Shown here piece after piece: positions 24,149-33,173 of a stretch of DNA of 64,000 bases. Position numbers and translations under genes: made by a program. Under the pieces are notes generated by a model, which saw only the letters and a list, made by a program, of their open reading frames with translations, was not told the DNA's origin and made no database searches. How positions within the stretch are numbered: the first letter of the stretch is position 1; every line of letters starts with the position of its first letter. The stretch comes from Ardenticatenales bacterium (GTDB lineage: Bacteria; Chloroflexota; Anaerolineae; Promineifilales; Promineifilaceae): contig JACKBL010000007.1 of the NCBI GenBank assembly GCA_020634515.1, positions 124,001 to 188,000 of the forward strand, read 5' to 3'.

Positions 24149-25963
24149 ATGAATAACAAGAAAAAATGGCATCTCGCGGGTCTGATAATGCCGGCATTTT
24201 TGCTGCTCATCACAGGCATAACGTCCGCCGCCGTCGGCACCTGGAAAGCTCCCCTGCTGGTGGCGGCCACGGATGAAGACGCCAACTGGCCCGAAATGGC
24301 TATCGACGCCGGCGGAACATTGCACGTAGCCTGGCACGAAGCCCCCTTCCTGGGAGATGGCGACATCTACTACGTCAGCCGCGCCCCCGGTGGCCCATGG
24401 AGCGCGCCCACCAACATCTCCCATCGTCCGACGACGCCGTCCGAGTACGTGGACATCGCCGTGGATGGAAGCGGCGTGGTGCATGTGGTATGGGATGATG
24501 GCAGTTATGATGGGCAGGAGATTTACTACGCGGCCAAATCGGGCAATGTCTGGTCGCAGCCGGTGAATGTTTCCAACACGTCGCACAGCAGCTTTTTCCC
24601 CAGCGTGGCCGTGAGTGATGGGGGCGATGTGTACGTGTTGTGGGAGGAATATGCCGGCACAGGAGCCGTCTACAACATCTACTTCGCGGAAAAACCGGCC
24701 GGGGGGAACTGGCTGCCACCGGTCAACGTATCCAACTCCACCAGCGACGCCAACGACCCCCAACTCATCGTAGACGGCGACAACCTCTATCTGATGTATT
24801 GGGACGACAAACCCAATCCCGGTTCCGATTATGACGTTTACTACACCGAGCGGCTGGCCGGCAGCGCCAACTGGAGCGTGCCCGTCAACGTGAGCAACAG
24901 CAGCAACTGGTCCACCGACGCGCGCATGGTCTTGGACGCCAACGGAATACTGCACGCCGTCTGGGATGAAGGGCCGGGCTTCGGCGCGGGCGACATCGTG
25001 TATGCGCGCAAGCCGGCGGGAGGCAATTGGAGCAGCTTCGAGAACGTCTCCAACAGTTCTGGTGATGCCAACGATCCGACGCTGCTGGTTGGCGACGATG
25101 GTGTGGTGCATGTGGCCTATTACGACTGGACGCCGGGGCAGGCGGACATTTTCTACACCAGCCGCGATGCCGGCAACAACTGGTCCCCGCCGCAAAACAT
25201 CAGCCAGACGCCCAACACGGCCCAGGACTTCACCGCGACGTTGCTGTGGGCGGATGGGGCGCTGCATTTGCTCTGGGATAGCGTGGCTATTTTCGGCAAC
25301 AGCGGGGTGACGATCTACGAGGTTGTGCTGGGGCCTGGGGGTTGGAGCAGCCCTGCCGCGCTCACGCCGGTGCGGTATGGGTCGGTGGAACGGGCGCAGT
25401 CTGTTGTGGATGGAACAGGCGCGATTCAGGTGGTTTATGCCGGCAAACCAACCGGTGGCGTGTTTGACATTTATCACCTGCGCAACGATGGCCCGCCCCC
25501 GACCGCTCCCATCAATGTCTTGTTTGCGCCCAATGGCGGTGGCGGGCAGGTGGGCGCGCCGCAAAACCTGTTCACCGCCACCTATGACGCCAATGGCGGC
25601 GGCAACGTGCGCCGCGCCTTCTTCTGGCTGAATACGCAACCCACGCCGGCCAACGGGCTTGGTCTGCTCTACGACGCCGGCCAGAACCAATTGATCTTGC
25701 TTAATGAGGCCGGTACAGGCGTTGCCGGCATTTGTCAACCAGGAGATACCGCTACCCTATCACATAGCTATGCCCAGGTAGACTGCGCCCACAGCCAGGT
25801 CAGCGCCTATGGCGAAAACGTGCTGCTTATCCAGTGGCGCGTCACCTTCACCAGTTGCCCGCCCGGCGGCTGCGGAACCTACCAGGCATGGCTGCGGGCA
25901 CAAGATTTCGACAACTTGAGTAGCGGTCTCAATGCTCGTGGCGTCTGGACGCTACAACCGTAA
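24149..25963 (+). CDS. exported beta-propeller (BNR/sialidase-like repeat) protein
   Basis: 604 residues from ATG 24149 (GGGAGAAAG upstream). A signal peptide (KKKWHLAGLIMPAFLLLITG) is followed by six or seven repeats of about 55 residues, each with a W(D/H)E or WDD turn, a D(I/V)YY strand and an NWSxPxNVSNS strand, as in sialidase-like propellers. A separate C-terminal domain of about 140 residues has paired cysteines. No catalytic Arg triad or Asp box of true sialidases is clear, so a binding role at the surface is more likely than hydrolysis. It starts 35 bases after the GH13 stop and may share its transcript. Confidence 0.75.
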   Translation: MNNKKKWHLAGLIMPAFLLLITGITSAAVGTWKAPLLVAATDEDANWPEMAIDAGGTLHVAWHEAPFLGDGDIYYVSRAPGGPWSAPTNISHRPTTPSEYVDIAVDGSGVVHVVWDDGSYDGQEIYYAAKSGNVWSQPVNVSNTSHSSFFPSVAVSDGGDVYVLWEEYAGTGAVYNIYFAEKPAGGNWLPPVNVSNSTSDANDPQLIVDGDNLYLMYWDDKPNPGSDYDVYYTERLAGSANWSVPVNVSNSSNWSTDARMVLDANGILHAVWDEGPGFGAGDIVYARKPAGGNWSSFENVSNSSGDANDPTLLVGDDGVVHVAYYDWTPGQADIFYTSRDAGNNWSPPQNISQTPNTAQDFTATLLWADGALHLLWDSVAIFGNSGVTIYEVVLGPGGWSSPAALTPVRYGSVERAQSVVDGTGAIQVVYAGKPTGGVFDIYHLRNDGPPPTAPINVLFAPNGGGGQVGAPQNLFTATYDANGGGNVRRAFFWLNTQPTPANGLGLLYDAGQNQLILLNEAGTGVAGICQPGDTATLSHSYAQVDCAHSQVSAYGENVLLIQWRVTFTSCPPGGCGTYQAWLRAQDFDNLSSGLNARGVWTLQP

Positions 25964-25964
25964 A

Positions 25965-26010
25965 TCTTCCAGACTGGGGCAGTTTTCAAAACTGCTCCAC
26001 GCTCTGGAAA
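25965..26010 (+). other. intergenic hairpin
   Basis: CCAGA-x-GGGGCAGTTTT pairs with AAAACTGCTCC-x-TCTGG. There is no T-run, so it may stabilise mRNA ends rather than terminate. Confidence 0.45.
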
Positions 26011-26038
26011 CAGAAATCCACGTCAGAAAGGATAGAAT

Positions 26039-26815
26039 ATGTCCAACCGTCTTCAGTTGACCCTGGTCGCCACGCTTTTCAACGTCCTGTTTGAGTACGC
26101 CCTGCGCGGCATCAACGCCTTCCTCGCCCGCCCCTTCTTCATCGTCATCATGTTCACCGCCTACTTCACCCTCTTCACACTGCAAGACGGACTCATACGC
26201 CGCTACCACCTGCGCGACTACCACCTGTTCATTCTGGCCTTCACCTACGGCATGGTTTACCAATGCCTTTTCTCCGGCGTGGCGTTTCAGGAACCCACTT
26301 TCCTGGGCATCAACTGGGGGCAGGTGCTATTCACCCTCATCTTCTGGTGGGGCACGGTGCAGTCCGTCCTCACGTTCTACATTGCTAACCGCGTGGTGGC
26401 GCGGGATTGGAGCGCGCGGCCGTTGTCGCGTGGCGGTTGGGGGATCGCCCTGCTGCTGAATCTGTTCGTAATCTTTCTCTTCCAGCGCAGTCCCGAAATC
26501 CCCCGTGGCCGCCCCATTGGCTACCTGATGATGCTGCTCGTCTTCGCCGCGGGCGCGTTTGTCCTTTACCTGACCGTGCGTGGCCGGAAACTGGATCCCC
26601 GCCGCTTTGAACCGAGCCGGCTGATGGACATTCTCTCCGCCGTCAGCCTTCTTCTTTTCGTGTATGCGGCCTTTCTCCTCCCCCACGACCCCGTCGCCAT
26701 GCGCACAACCACGGTCAACGCCACGTCCGCGCGCCTCATCGCCGCCTGGACGGTCCTCGTCACCTTCATCATTTGGGGAGGGCGATTGGTCCGCCGGCGC
26801 TCGTATGCCGTTTGA
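26039..26815 (+). CDS. polytopic membrane protein, function unknown
   Basis: 258 residues with about seven hydrophobic segments and positively charged cytoplasmic loops (RPLSRGG, RGRKLDPRRFEPSR, C-terminal RLVRRRSYAV). AAAGGA lies upstream of ATG 26039. No motif suggests a transporter or enzyme family. It follows the propeller gene after a hairpin and is closed by a strong terminator-like hairpin. Confidence 0.75.
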   Translation: MSNRLQLTLVATLFNVLFEYALRGINAFLARPFFIVIMFTAYFTLFTLQDGLIRRYHLRDYHLFILAFTYGMVYQCLFSGVAFQEPTFLGINWGQVLFTLIFWWGTVQSVLTFYIANRVVARDWSARPLSRGGWGIALLLNLFVIFLFQRSPEIPRGRPIGYLMMLLVFAAGAFVLYLTVRGRKLDPRRFEPSRLMDILSAVSLLLFVYAAFLLPHDPVAMRTTTVNATSARLIAAWTVLVTFIIWGGRLVRRRSYAV

Positions 26816-26823
26816 TGCAGGCT

Positions 26824-26858
26824 AAAAAAACCGGGTTTTTTTGAAAACCCGGTTTTTT
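26824..26858. terminator. bidirectional terminator hairpin
   Basis: AAAAAACCGGGTTTTT pairs with AAAACCCGGTTTTTT. It lies between convergent genes (membrane protein on plus, acs on minus) and has A-runs and T-runs on both sides, as a two-way terminator should. It is nearly the same sequence as the hairpin at 5334. Confidence 0.75.
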
Positions 26859-26867
26859 GGGGCGCAA

Positions 26868-28769
26868 TTAATCCGCCAGCGTGGAGAGGTCGCCCATCTC
26901 GTGCCCCAGCACTTGCGCCTTGAGGACGCGGCGCATGATTTTGCCGGAGCGCGTCTTGGGCAGGCTGTCTACGAAATCCACGGTGGTGGGCCTGGCAATT
27001 GGCCCCATTTCGTGCGCTACGTGGTCGCGCAGTTCCATGGAGAGCTTTTCGCTGCCTTCAAATCCCTGCCGCAAAATGCAGAATGCCTTGATGATGTTGC
27101 CGCGCAGCTCGTCGGGGACGCCGATGACGGCGGCTTCGGCCACGGATGGGTGGCTGACGAGGGCGCTTTCGATTTCCGCCGTGCCCAGGCGGTAGCCGGA
27201 AACTTTGATCACGTCGTCAATACGGCCAATGACCCAGATGTAGCCGTCTTCGTCGCGCTTGGCGCTGTCCCCGGGGAGATACCAGCCCTGGTCGGCGAAG
27301 CGGCTCCAGTATTGGGCTACGTAGCGGTCGGGATCGCCGAAGATGGTGCGCAGCATGGCCGGCCACGGTGTTTTGATCACGAGGTAGCCTTCTTCATTTG
27401 CCGGCACGGAATCCCCCTCCTCATCCACCACATCCACCTGCACGCCGGGGAAACCGCGCGTAGCCGAACCCGGCTTCAACGGCACGCTGGGCAGCGGCGT
27501 AATCATGAAGTTCCCCGTCTCTGTCTGCCACCACGTGTCCATGATAGGGCATTTTTCCTTGCCAATGACCCGATAATACCACTTCCACGCCTCCGGGTTG
27601 ATCGGCTCGCCCACGGAACCCAATAGCCGCAAACTGGAGAGATCGTGCCGATTGGGCCAGCTTTCGCCAAAGCGCATCAGGCCGCGAATGGCGGTCGGAG
27701 CCGTGTAGAGAAGGGTGATCCCATATTTCGCCACCATCGACCACCAGCGGTCAGGGTACGGGTGCGTTGGCGCGCCCTCGTACATGAAACTGGTCGCCCC
27801 CAGGATGAGGGGCGCATAGACGATATAGCTGTGTCCCGTGATCCAACCGGGATCGGCGGCGCACCACCACACATCTTCCGGCTTGATGTCGAACACCCAT
27901 TTGAGCGTGGTGCTGGTTCCCACCATATAGCCGCCGTGGGTGTGCAGGATCGCCTTCGGCTTGCCCGTTGTGCCTGACGTGTACAAAATGAAGAGCGGGT
28001 CTTCGGCGTCCATCACTTCGGTGGGGGATTTGGGATCGACGACGGGCAAGGCCATCAGGTCGTGATACCAGTAGTCGCGCCCGGCCACCATGTCTACTTC
28101 TTGCCCGGTGCGTTTGACGCAAATGACGGATTGGAGCGTGCCGGCACGATCCGCCGCTTCGTTGGCTATTTTCTTCAACTCAATGATCTTGCCGCGCAGC
28201 CAGGCCCCATCGCACGTAATCAACAGCTTGGAACCGCTGTCTTCAATGCGTCCCAACAGGGCTTCCGTGGAAAAGCCGCCGTAGACGACGGAATGCATGG
28301 CCCCGATCTTGGCGCAGGCCAGCATGGCGATCATCAATTCCGGGATACGCCCCATATAGATGGTGACACGATCCCCTTTTTGCACGCCCATGGAGCGGAG
28401 AACGCTGGCGAATTTGCACACTTCGATATTCAATTGATGATAGCTGAAGGTGCGGGTGTCGCCCGGCTCGCCTTCAAAAATGAGAGCGGCCTTGTTGCGC
28501 ACGGAAGTGTGCATGTGGCGGTCGAGGGCGTTATGGACAATGTTGACTTTGGCGCCCACAAACCACTTGTAAAACGGCGCATTGCTATCGTCCAGCACGG
28601 TTGTCCAGGGGCTGAACCATTCGTAGTTGTCGGCGGCGATTTTGCCCCAGAATCCCGGCAGGTCGGTGGTTGCCGCGTCATTGACGGCGTCGTAGTCGGG
28701 CACATGCGCCGCGCGCACGACTTCCGGCGCGGGATAATAGACGTCACCAGTCATTTGTTTGTCACTCAT
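26868..28769 (-). CDS. acsA: acetyl-coenzyme A synthetase
   Basis: 633 residues, ANL superfamily. It turns acetate, ATP and CoA into acetyl-CoA through acetyl-adenylate. Seen motifs: YTSGTTGKPKAILHTHGGY (P-loop-like A3), WWQTETG (A5), the hinge Asp region in GYIWVIGRIDDVIKVSGYRLG, and the C-terminal KTRSGKIMRR with catalytic K610, which is often regulated by acetylation. The length is close to the family norm of about 650. GGAG lies upstream of ATG 28769. It stands alone, flanked by a terminator at 26824 and by about 330 bases without a gene upstream. Confidence 0.95.
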   Translation of the reverse strand: MSDKQMTGDVYYPAPEVVRAAHVPDYDAVNDAATTDLPGFWGKIAADNYEWFSPWTTVLDDSNAPFYKWFVGAKVNIVHNALDRHMHTSVRNKAALIFEGEPGDTRTFSYHQLNIEVCKFASVLRSMGVQKGDRVTIYMGRIPELMIAMLACAKIGAMHSVVYGGFSTEALLGRIEDSGSKLLITCDGAWLRGKIIELKKIANEAADRAGTLQSVICVKRTGQEVDMVAGRDYWYHDLMALPVVDPKSPTEVMDAEDPLFILYTSGTTGKPKAILHTHGGYMVGTSTTLKWVFDIKPEDVWWCAADPGWITGHSYIVYAPLILGATSFMYEGAPTHPYPDRWWSMVAKYGITLLYTAPTAIRGLMRFGESWPNRHDLSSLRLLGSVGEPINPEAWKWYYRVIGKEKCPIMDTWWQTETGNFMITPLPSVPLKPGSATRGFPGVQVDVVDEEGDSVPANEEGYLVIKTPWPAMLRTIFGDPDRYVAQYWSRFADQGWYLPGDSAKRDEDGYIWVIGRIDDVIKVSGYRLGTAEIESALVSHPSVAEAAVIGVPDELRGNIIKAFCILRQGFEGSEKLSMELRDHVAHEMGPIARPTTVDFVDSLPKTRSGKIMRRVLKAQVLGHEMGDLSTLAD

Positions 28770-29033
28770 GTGGGGATCTCCTCAAGATGATTGTTGGTTG
28801 ACGATTGCCGGAAACTGCGCGCCAGCCGTGTCACATGAAGTGAAAAGGGCGACACATTCCTTTCCATGTGGGTGAATCTTTTTCGTGGCGTTGCCTCGTG
28901 TGGGTGGATACGTCGCAGCCTCGGAATATGAATATATTTTCCCTCTCCCATCTCTAAGTATAATTAGGAATGGGCAAAACGTAAAACGGCGCGCCCCATG
29001 CTTGTCGCGCCGATTTTTGAATCTTGAAAAAAT

Positions 29034-29109
29034 GTAACGGCTAAGTCAGATTGAACCAATTTTCTCTGGTGAAGTTGGTCCAATCTCCAGAGAGCGTTAG
29101 TAGTTGCCA
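29034..29109 (+). repeat. dispersed repeat family F1, copy f
   Basis: TAACGGCTAAGTCAGATTG, AACCAATTTTCTCTGGTG, AAGTTGGTCCAATCTCCAG, AGAGCGTTAGTAGTTGCC: one of the most complete copies. The rest of 28770-29033 holds no gene that I can see. Confidence 0.85.
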
Positions 29110-29151
29110 ATCTTTTCGCCCTATAGGGTGTTTTCGGAAGAGGAATTGGTT

Positions 29152-30537
29152 ATGCCGGCACAACCCCATATCGTCATCATTGGCGCAGGTAGCGCCAGCT
29201 TTGGTCCGGGCACGGTGGCAACGCTCCTGCGCAGCGAGGCGCTGCGCGGCAGCCACCTCAGCCTGGTAGACTTGAATGAGGAATCCCTGAACCTGGTCAC
29301 GCAGGTCGCGCGGCGCATGAACGCGGAGTGGGGCGCGGAGATGACGATTCGCGCCAGCACGGAGCGGCGGGAGGTGCTACCCGGCGCGGATTTCGTGGTG
29401 GTGTCCATTGAAGTGCCGCCGCGCGAGGTGTTGTGGCGCATGGATTGGGAGATTCCCCTCAAGCATGGGCTGCGGCAGCCTTATGGCGAAAATGGCGGAC
29501 CGGGTGGTTTTATGCACACATGCCGGCAAATCCCTCCCCTATTAGCCATCGCCCGCGACATGGAAACCCTGTGCCCCGACGCCTGGCTGATCAACTTCAG
29601 CAACCCCCTCCCCCGCCTGACACGCGCCATCAGCAAATACACGCGCATCAAAACAGTGGGGAAATGCCACCAGATCAAGGTCGGATACGCGATTGTGGCC
29701 ACCCTGTTGGCCGGGCGCTATGGCATTACCGTGCCGCCGGGCGTGCGGTTTCACTCCGACCCGGGCAATGTCTCCAACATTGGCGTGATGGCCGAGGCGG
29801 GGCAGCAGCATGTGAAAATCAAGGTGGCCGGGCTGAATCACTTTATCTGGCTGCTGGACGTGCGCGACCGCCGCACGGGAGAGGATTTGTACCCCGCCTT
29901 GCGCGCGGCGCGGGCGGATGCGCCGCCGACGATGGAGCCGCTCTCGATGGATTTGTTCCGTATTTTTGGCTACTGCCCCGTCCCTGGCGACACGCATTTG
30001 TGCGAATATCTGCCCTGGCTGCACGACGCGCAGGCGCGCCCGTGGGAGCGGTACGAGATTCCGCTGTACGATTGGGGCGGAAATGAAAACTGGCGGGATT
30101 TGAATCTTTATTTGTTGCGGCAGATGGCGGTGGGGAAGATGTCGGTGGCCGCCATGCAGGAGGCGCGGAGTGAGGGGGCGGTGGAGTTGATTGAGGGGAT
30201 GTGGGGGAATTTGAATGTGTATGACGAGACGGTGAATGTGCCCAATCGGGGGGCGATTGCGAATTTGGGGGCGGAGGTGGTGGTGGAAGTGCCGGCATTG
30301 ATCAACCGCATGGGCGTCCAACCACTACCCGTCGGCCCCCTACCGCCCGCCATCGCCGAACTATGCCGCCGCGAAGCCGCCCTCGTCGAACTCGTCGTAG
30401 ACGCCGCCGTCAGCGGCGACCGCAAACTGGCCCTGCAAGCCCTGCTTCTCGACCCCATGATCGACGACATCGCCCGCGCCGAGGCCATCCTGGACGACTA
30501 CCTGACTCAGTTCGCCGACTACCTGCCACAGTTTTGA
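29152..30537 (+). CDS. glycoside hydrolase family 4 (alpha-glucosidase/alpha-galacturonidase-like)
   Basis: 461 residues. GH4 enzymes use NAD+ and a divalent metal, and cleave by oxidation-elimination. Here the NAD-binding start (HIVIIGAGSASFGP), the NPxP loop (INFSNPLPRLT), the metal ligands C172 in GKCHQ and H230 in LNHF, and GDTHLCEYLPW are all visible. The CHQ motif differs from the CHS of maltose-6-phosphate enzymes and the CHE of galactosidases, so the sugar is open. ATG 29152 has AGGAA upstream and sits inside a TGCCGGCA octamer (codons Met-Pro-Ala); ATG 29104 is less likely. Probably cytosolic. Confidence 0.9.
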   Translation: MPAQPHIVIIGAGSASFGPGTVATLLRSEALRGSHLSLVDLNEESLNLVTQVARRMNAEWGAEMTIRASTERREVLPGADFVVVSIEVPPREVLWRMDWEIPLKHGLRQPYGENGGPGGFMHTCRQIPPLLAIARDMETLCPDAWLINFSNPLPRLTRAISKYTRIKTVGKCHQIKVGYAIVATLLAGRYGITVPPGVRFHSDPGNVSNIGVMAEAGQQHVKIKVAGLNHFIWLLDVRDRRTGEDLYPALRAARADAPPTMEPLSMDLFRIFGYCPVPGDTHLCEYLPWLHDAQARPWERYEIPLYDWGGNENWRDLNLYLLRQMAVGKMSVAAMQEARSEGAVELIEGMWGNLNVYDETVNVPNRGAIANLGAEVVVEVPALINRMGVQPLPVGPLPPAIAELCRREAALVELVVDAAVSGDRKLALQALLLDPMIDDIARAEAILDDYLTQFADYLPQF

Positions 30538-30553
30538 AAAAGAAGGCAGAAGG

Positions 30554-30595
30554 ATGAGGTATGAGGTATGAGGTATGAGGTATGAGGTATGAGGT
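30554..30595. repeat. 7-bp tandem repeat (ATGAGGT)x6
   Basis: Six head-to-tail copies of ATGAGGT followed by a partial one, just after the GH4 stop. Confidence 0.9.
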
Positions 30596-30633
30596 ATGAA
30601 GGATGCTACTTGCCCCTCGCCCCTCACCTCTCG

Positions 30634-31182
30634 CTACTCGTCCCTCCTATACCGGCTTTGCACCAATCCGCTTTTGTAAGCGATGGTTTCCACGTGTTGC
30701 CAGCGGATGTCCGCATTCAAGGGGCCGAAGAGAGGGATGCCCGTGCCAATCAGCACGGGCACGCGGGTGATGATTAGCTCGTCAATCAGTCCCCCTGCCA
30801 GGAAGCCTTGTATCGTTTTGCCCCCATCCACATAGAGATGGCGCGCGCCCGCGGCTTCCAGTTCCGTCCATAGTTCCAACGCGGAACCGGCGTGTAGCGA
30901 AACCGTCTCCGGCAATCCTTCCGCCAGCTTCGTTAGCGTGCGGCTCATCACCACCACGCGCTGGCGGCCATAAGCCCACGGCCCAAATGTCAGCACGATT
31001 TCATACGTTTTGCGCCCAATCACGATCACGTCCACGGAGTCCATGAACGCCTGGTAGCCGTAATCTTCCTGCTCGTCGCCCGCCCCCGCCGCGCCATCGC
31101 TGCCGGGCAGCCAGTCCAGCGCCCCGTTCTCGCGGGCAATGAATCCATCAAGCGAGGTGGCAATGTAGACGGATGCTTTCAT
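30634..31182 (-). CDS. DHFR-like reductase (RibD C-terminal domain family)
   Basis: 182 residues with the fold signature of the YyaP/YwjB group: MKASVYIATSLDGFIAR, VIVIGRKTYE, and HLYVDGGKTIQGFL. It should bind NADPH and reduce a pterin- or flavin-related substrate, unknown here. ATG 31182 follows AGGAGG and is preferred to the upstream Met at 31212, which lies in the ribosome site of this gene and the end of its neighbour. It is the second gene of a pair with the membrane protein at 31184. Confidence 0.88.
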   Translation of the reverse strand: MKASVYIATSLDGFIARENGALDWLPGSDGAAGAGDEQEDYGYQAFMDSVDVIVIGRKTYEIVLTFGPWAYGRQRVVVMSRTLTKLAEGLPETVSLHAGSALELWTELEAAGARHLYVDGGKTIQGFLAGGLIDELIITRVPVLIGTGIPLFGPLNADIRWQHVETIAYKSGLVQSRYRRDE

Positions 31183-31183
31183 G

Positions 31184-31489
31184 TTACCCTCCTGGCGTCG
31201 CCTGCGCGACAACGGTATTGATGACGTTGATCAGGATGACGATGAGGCCAATGCCCCAAACGGGGAGGACAAAGAGGTAGCCGCCAAAGTCGCGTCTGGT
31301 GAGCCAGCCCCGCTGCCGACGAAAACGAAGGCGCGCGACGGCGTCCATCAGGATGAGGCCGACGCCGACGGCGATCATCACGGGCGCGTCCGGCAGTTTG
31401 CGTAAGAAGCCGCCGGCAAAGGCGATTAACGCGCTCACAACCAGCATCATGATTCCCAGCGCGTTTCCGCGCAGCGGCAAAAGTGTCAT
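31184..31489 (-). CDS. small membrane protein, function unknown
   Basis: 101 residues with three hydrophobic segments (about 11-28, 36-52, 70-94) separated by an Arg-rich loop (ARLRFRRQRGWLTRRD). GGAGAGG precedes ATG 31489. Its stop lies within two bases of the start of the reductase gene, so they form one operon. No family recognised. Confidence 0.65.
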   Translation of the reverse strand: MTLLPLRGNALGIMMLVVSALIAFAGGFLRKLPDAPVMIAVGVGLILMDAVARLRFRRQRGWLTRRDFGGYLFVLPVWGIGLIVILINVINTVVAQATPGG

Positions 31490-31507
31490 GCTCGTTTACC
31501 TCTCCTC

Positions 31508-31560
31508 TGAAAATTTAGGGCGATTTTCCAAATCGCCCGCCCGATTTGGAAAATCGGGCT
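31508..31560. repeat. palindromic repeat pair
   Basis: GGGCGATTTTCCAAATCGCCC is followed at once by GCCCGATTTGGAAAATCGGGC, two palindromes related to each other. Similar to the 48.6-48.8 kb palindromes in style. Confidence 0.7.
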
Positions 31561-31624
31561 ACGACGGCACATCATTTTCATTCATGGTGGTCGGCGACAG
31601 CCGGTGAAGTCTCCTGCGAAAATG

Positions 31625-31681
31625 ATCTTCCCGGAAGCTTCGTCACGGATGCTGGCTCTGGGCAACAGCTTCCGGGAAGAT
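31625..31681. repeat. 15-bp perfect inverted repeat
   Basis: ATCTTCCCGGAAGCT (31625-31639) and AGCTTCCGGGAAGAT (31667-31681) with a 27-base loop. Outside it, ATTCATGGTGGT...GTGAAGTCT and ATTGATGGTGGT...ATGAAGTCT are imperfect direct repeats. The gap holds no gene. Confidence 0.7.
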
Positions 31682-31722
31682 GTTGTCATTGATGGTGGTG
31701 TGCCGCGGCGCATGAAGTCTTT

Positions 31723-32301
31723 TCAGGAGATGGGTGGTTGGGTGGTGTGGGCTGGCTGCCAGTTGGTGTAGATGGCCCACTCTTGCGCGGCCTCCCAGAT
31801 GAGGTCGTAGACGGGGTCTTTGATGTCGTAGTACGTCTCTACGTCGTCGGCGTGCCGCCGGGCGATCTCCCGCTTGATGCGTTCGATGGAGCGGGCGGCG
31901 CGGGGGTGGGCGCGCAGGTAGTCACGAAAGAGGAGGGGGTACTGTTGGTTGGGATTGCCGGCAATACGCACATGCACATTGGCCCGCCGTTCCCCCTCCG
32001 GTTCCGTAAACAGCATCTTCGTCCACAGTCGCGGGTCTTCGTCCTCGCCTGCCGGCACATGGTCTCGCGTATGCCGGCTTTGACGATACCCCGCCGCCGT
32101 CATACGCTCCACAATTTCCGGCGACAAGGCGCGCACCGTCACCTGGATGTCGATCACGTCTTTCGCGCCCAATCCGGGGACGGACGTGGAGCCGATGTGG
32201 TCAATGCGCTCGGCCAGCGAACCGAGGACGAGGCGCAAGGATTGGCGCAGCGTGGCGAATTCTTGCGGCCAGAGCGGGTTGTAGTCGTGAATGATGATCA
32301 T
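31723..32301 (-). CDS. GrpB/UPF0157 family protein
   Basis: 192 residues with the family hallmarks: a start of the IHDYNPLWPQEF kind, the HIGSTSVPGL loop of a nucleotidyltransferase fold, KDVIDIQV, and a C-terminal DPVYDLIWEAAQEWA helix. The family occurs alone or fused to CoaE kinase; the reaction is not established. ATG 32301 gives the standard N-terminus; an open frame to 32388 adds residues with no similarity to the family. Ribosome site is weak. Confidence 0.85.
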   Translation of the reverse strand: MIIIHDYNPLWPQEFATLRQSLRLVLGSLAERIDHIGSTSVPGLGAKDVIDIQVTVRALSPEIVERMTAAGYRQSRHTRDHVPAGEDEDPRLWTKMLFTEPEGERRANVHVRIAGNPNQQYPLLFRDYLRAHPRAARSIERIKREIARRHADDVETYYDIKDPVYDLIWEAAQEWAIYTNWQPAHTTQPPIS

Positions 32302-32444
32302 GATCGGGTGGTGTAATGGATGTCTGTTTCGCCGGAAACGGTTAGCGCGGCGAGTGCAAGCATACCAAAAGTCATGGCAAGTTGCCATGCAAATGACGCG
32401 GGGTTGTCAGCCTTTTTGGGCGGCGATCAGGCGGGCAATGGCTT

Positions 32445-33149
32445 CTACCCGGCTTGATGCGCTTGGGGGCGTTGGGACGCTTCGCCGCGGTCCAGGACGA
32501 GGACTTCGGAAGGGATGCCGTAGGGGGTGACGACGCGGCGATGGGCAATGCGCCAGTGGGCGGGGTCGGCGTAGGCGGCCAGGTGGATGGGACGGCAGCC
32601 GCCGACGCGGGCGGGGCGCAGGCGGAAGACGGCGGTCCACAGGGTGGATACCAGCCGGGAGGGGATGGTGACGCCGTGGGTGAGGCTGACGAGGCAGAGT
32701 TTGCCGCCGGGCTGCAAGACGCGGTGCGCTTCGGAAAAGGCGGCGTGGATGGCGGATGCCGGCAAAATATCCAACACATAACTGGAGACAACCCGATCCA
32801 CCGTCTCGTCCGCCAGGGGGAAGCGCACCGCGCCATCCGTTTGCTGCACCACCGCCCGCGCAGCGAAATCGGCCAGCCGCCGCCTCGCCAGGTCCACCAT
32901 GGTCTCACTGACATCGCAGCCGAGGTAGCTCGCCGATGCCGGCAACGCCTCCGCCAACAAACGCGCCGCCAATTTCCCCGTGCCGCAGCCAAACTCGAAG
33001 ACGCGCCGCGCCCCGCCAAAATCGGCGTGCGCGATCAGATCGTCCAGCGCCGGGTCCTCATAGAAGCCCTGCGTATCCTGCTTCGCGCCAAAGCTATCAT
33101 AGTAGGCGCGCGCCTCGGTTGTCGTCAATCCTGCATCTATTTGGCGCAT
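32445..33149 (-). CDS. class I SAM-dependent methyltransferase
   Basis: 234 residues. Rossmann-like motif I is VFEFGCGTGKLAARL (residues about 50-64), followed by CDVSETMVDLARRRL, an acidic motif before VSSYVLDILP, and RVLQPGGKLCLVSLTHG, as in ubiquinone/UbiE-like and related small-molecule methyltransferases. The substrate is unknown. ATG 33149 is used. It lies 24 bases downstream of the xylulokinase stop on the same strand and may be co-transcribed with it, without an obvious functional link. Confidence 0.9.
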   Translation of the reverse strand: MRQIDAGLTTTEARAYYDSFGAKQDTQGFYEDPALDDLIAHADFGGARRVFEFGCGTGKLAARLLAEALPASASYLGCDVSETMVDLARRRLADFAARAVVQQTDGAVRFPLADETVDRVVSSYVLDILPASAIHAAFSEAHRVLQPGGKLCLVSLTHGVTIPSRLVSTLWTAVFRLRPARVGGCRPIHLAAYADPAHWRIAHRRVVTPYGIPSEVLVLDRGEASQRPQAHQAG

Positions 33150-33173
33150 CAAAAGCCTCGTTGCTGTCGTTTG

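Noticed and set aside
23729..25738. Long open frame on the minus strand (669 codons) opposite the GH13 and propeller genes
   Set aside because: It opposes two genes with clear domains, has low-complexity His/Arg/Gly-rich content and no family features; high GC with a third-position bias yields such shadows.
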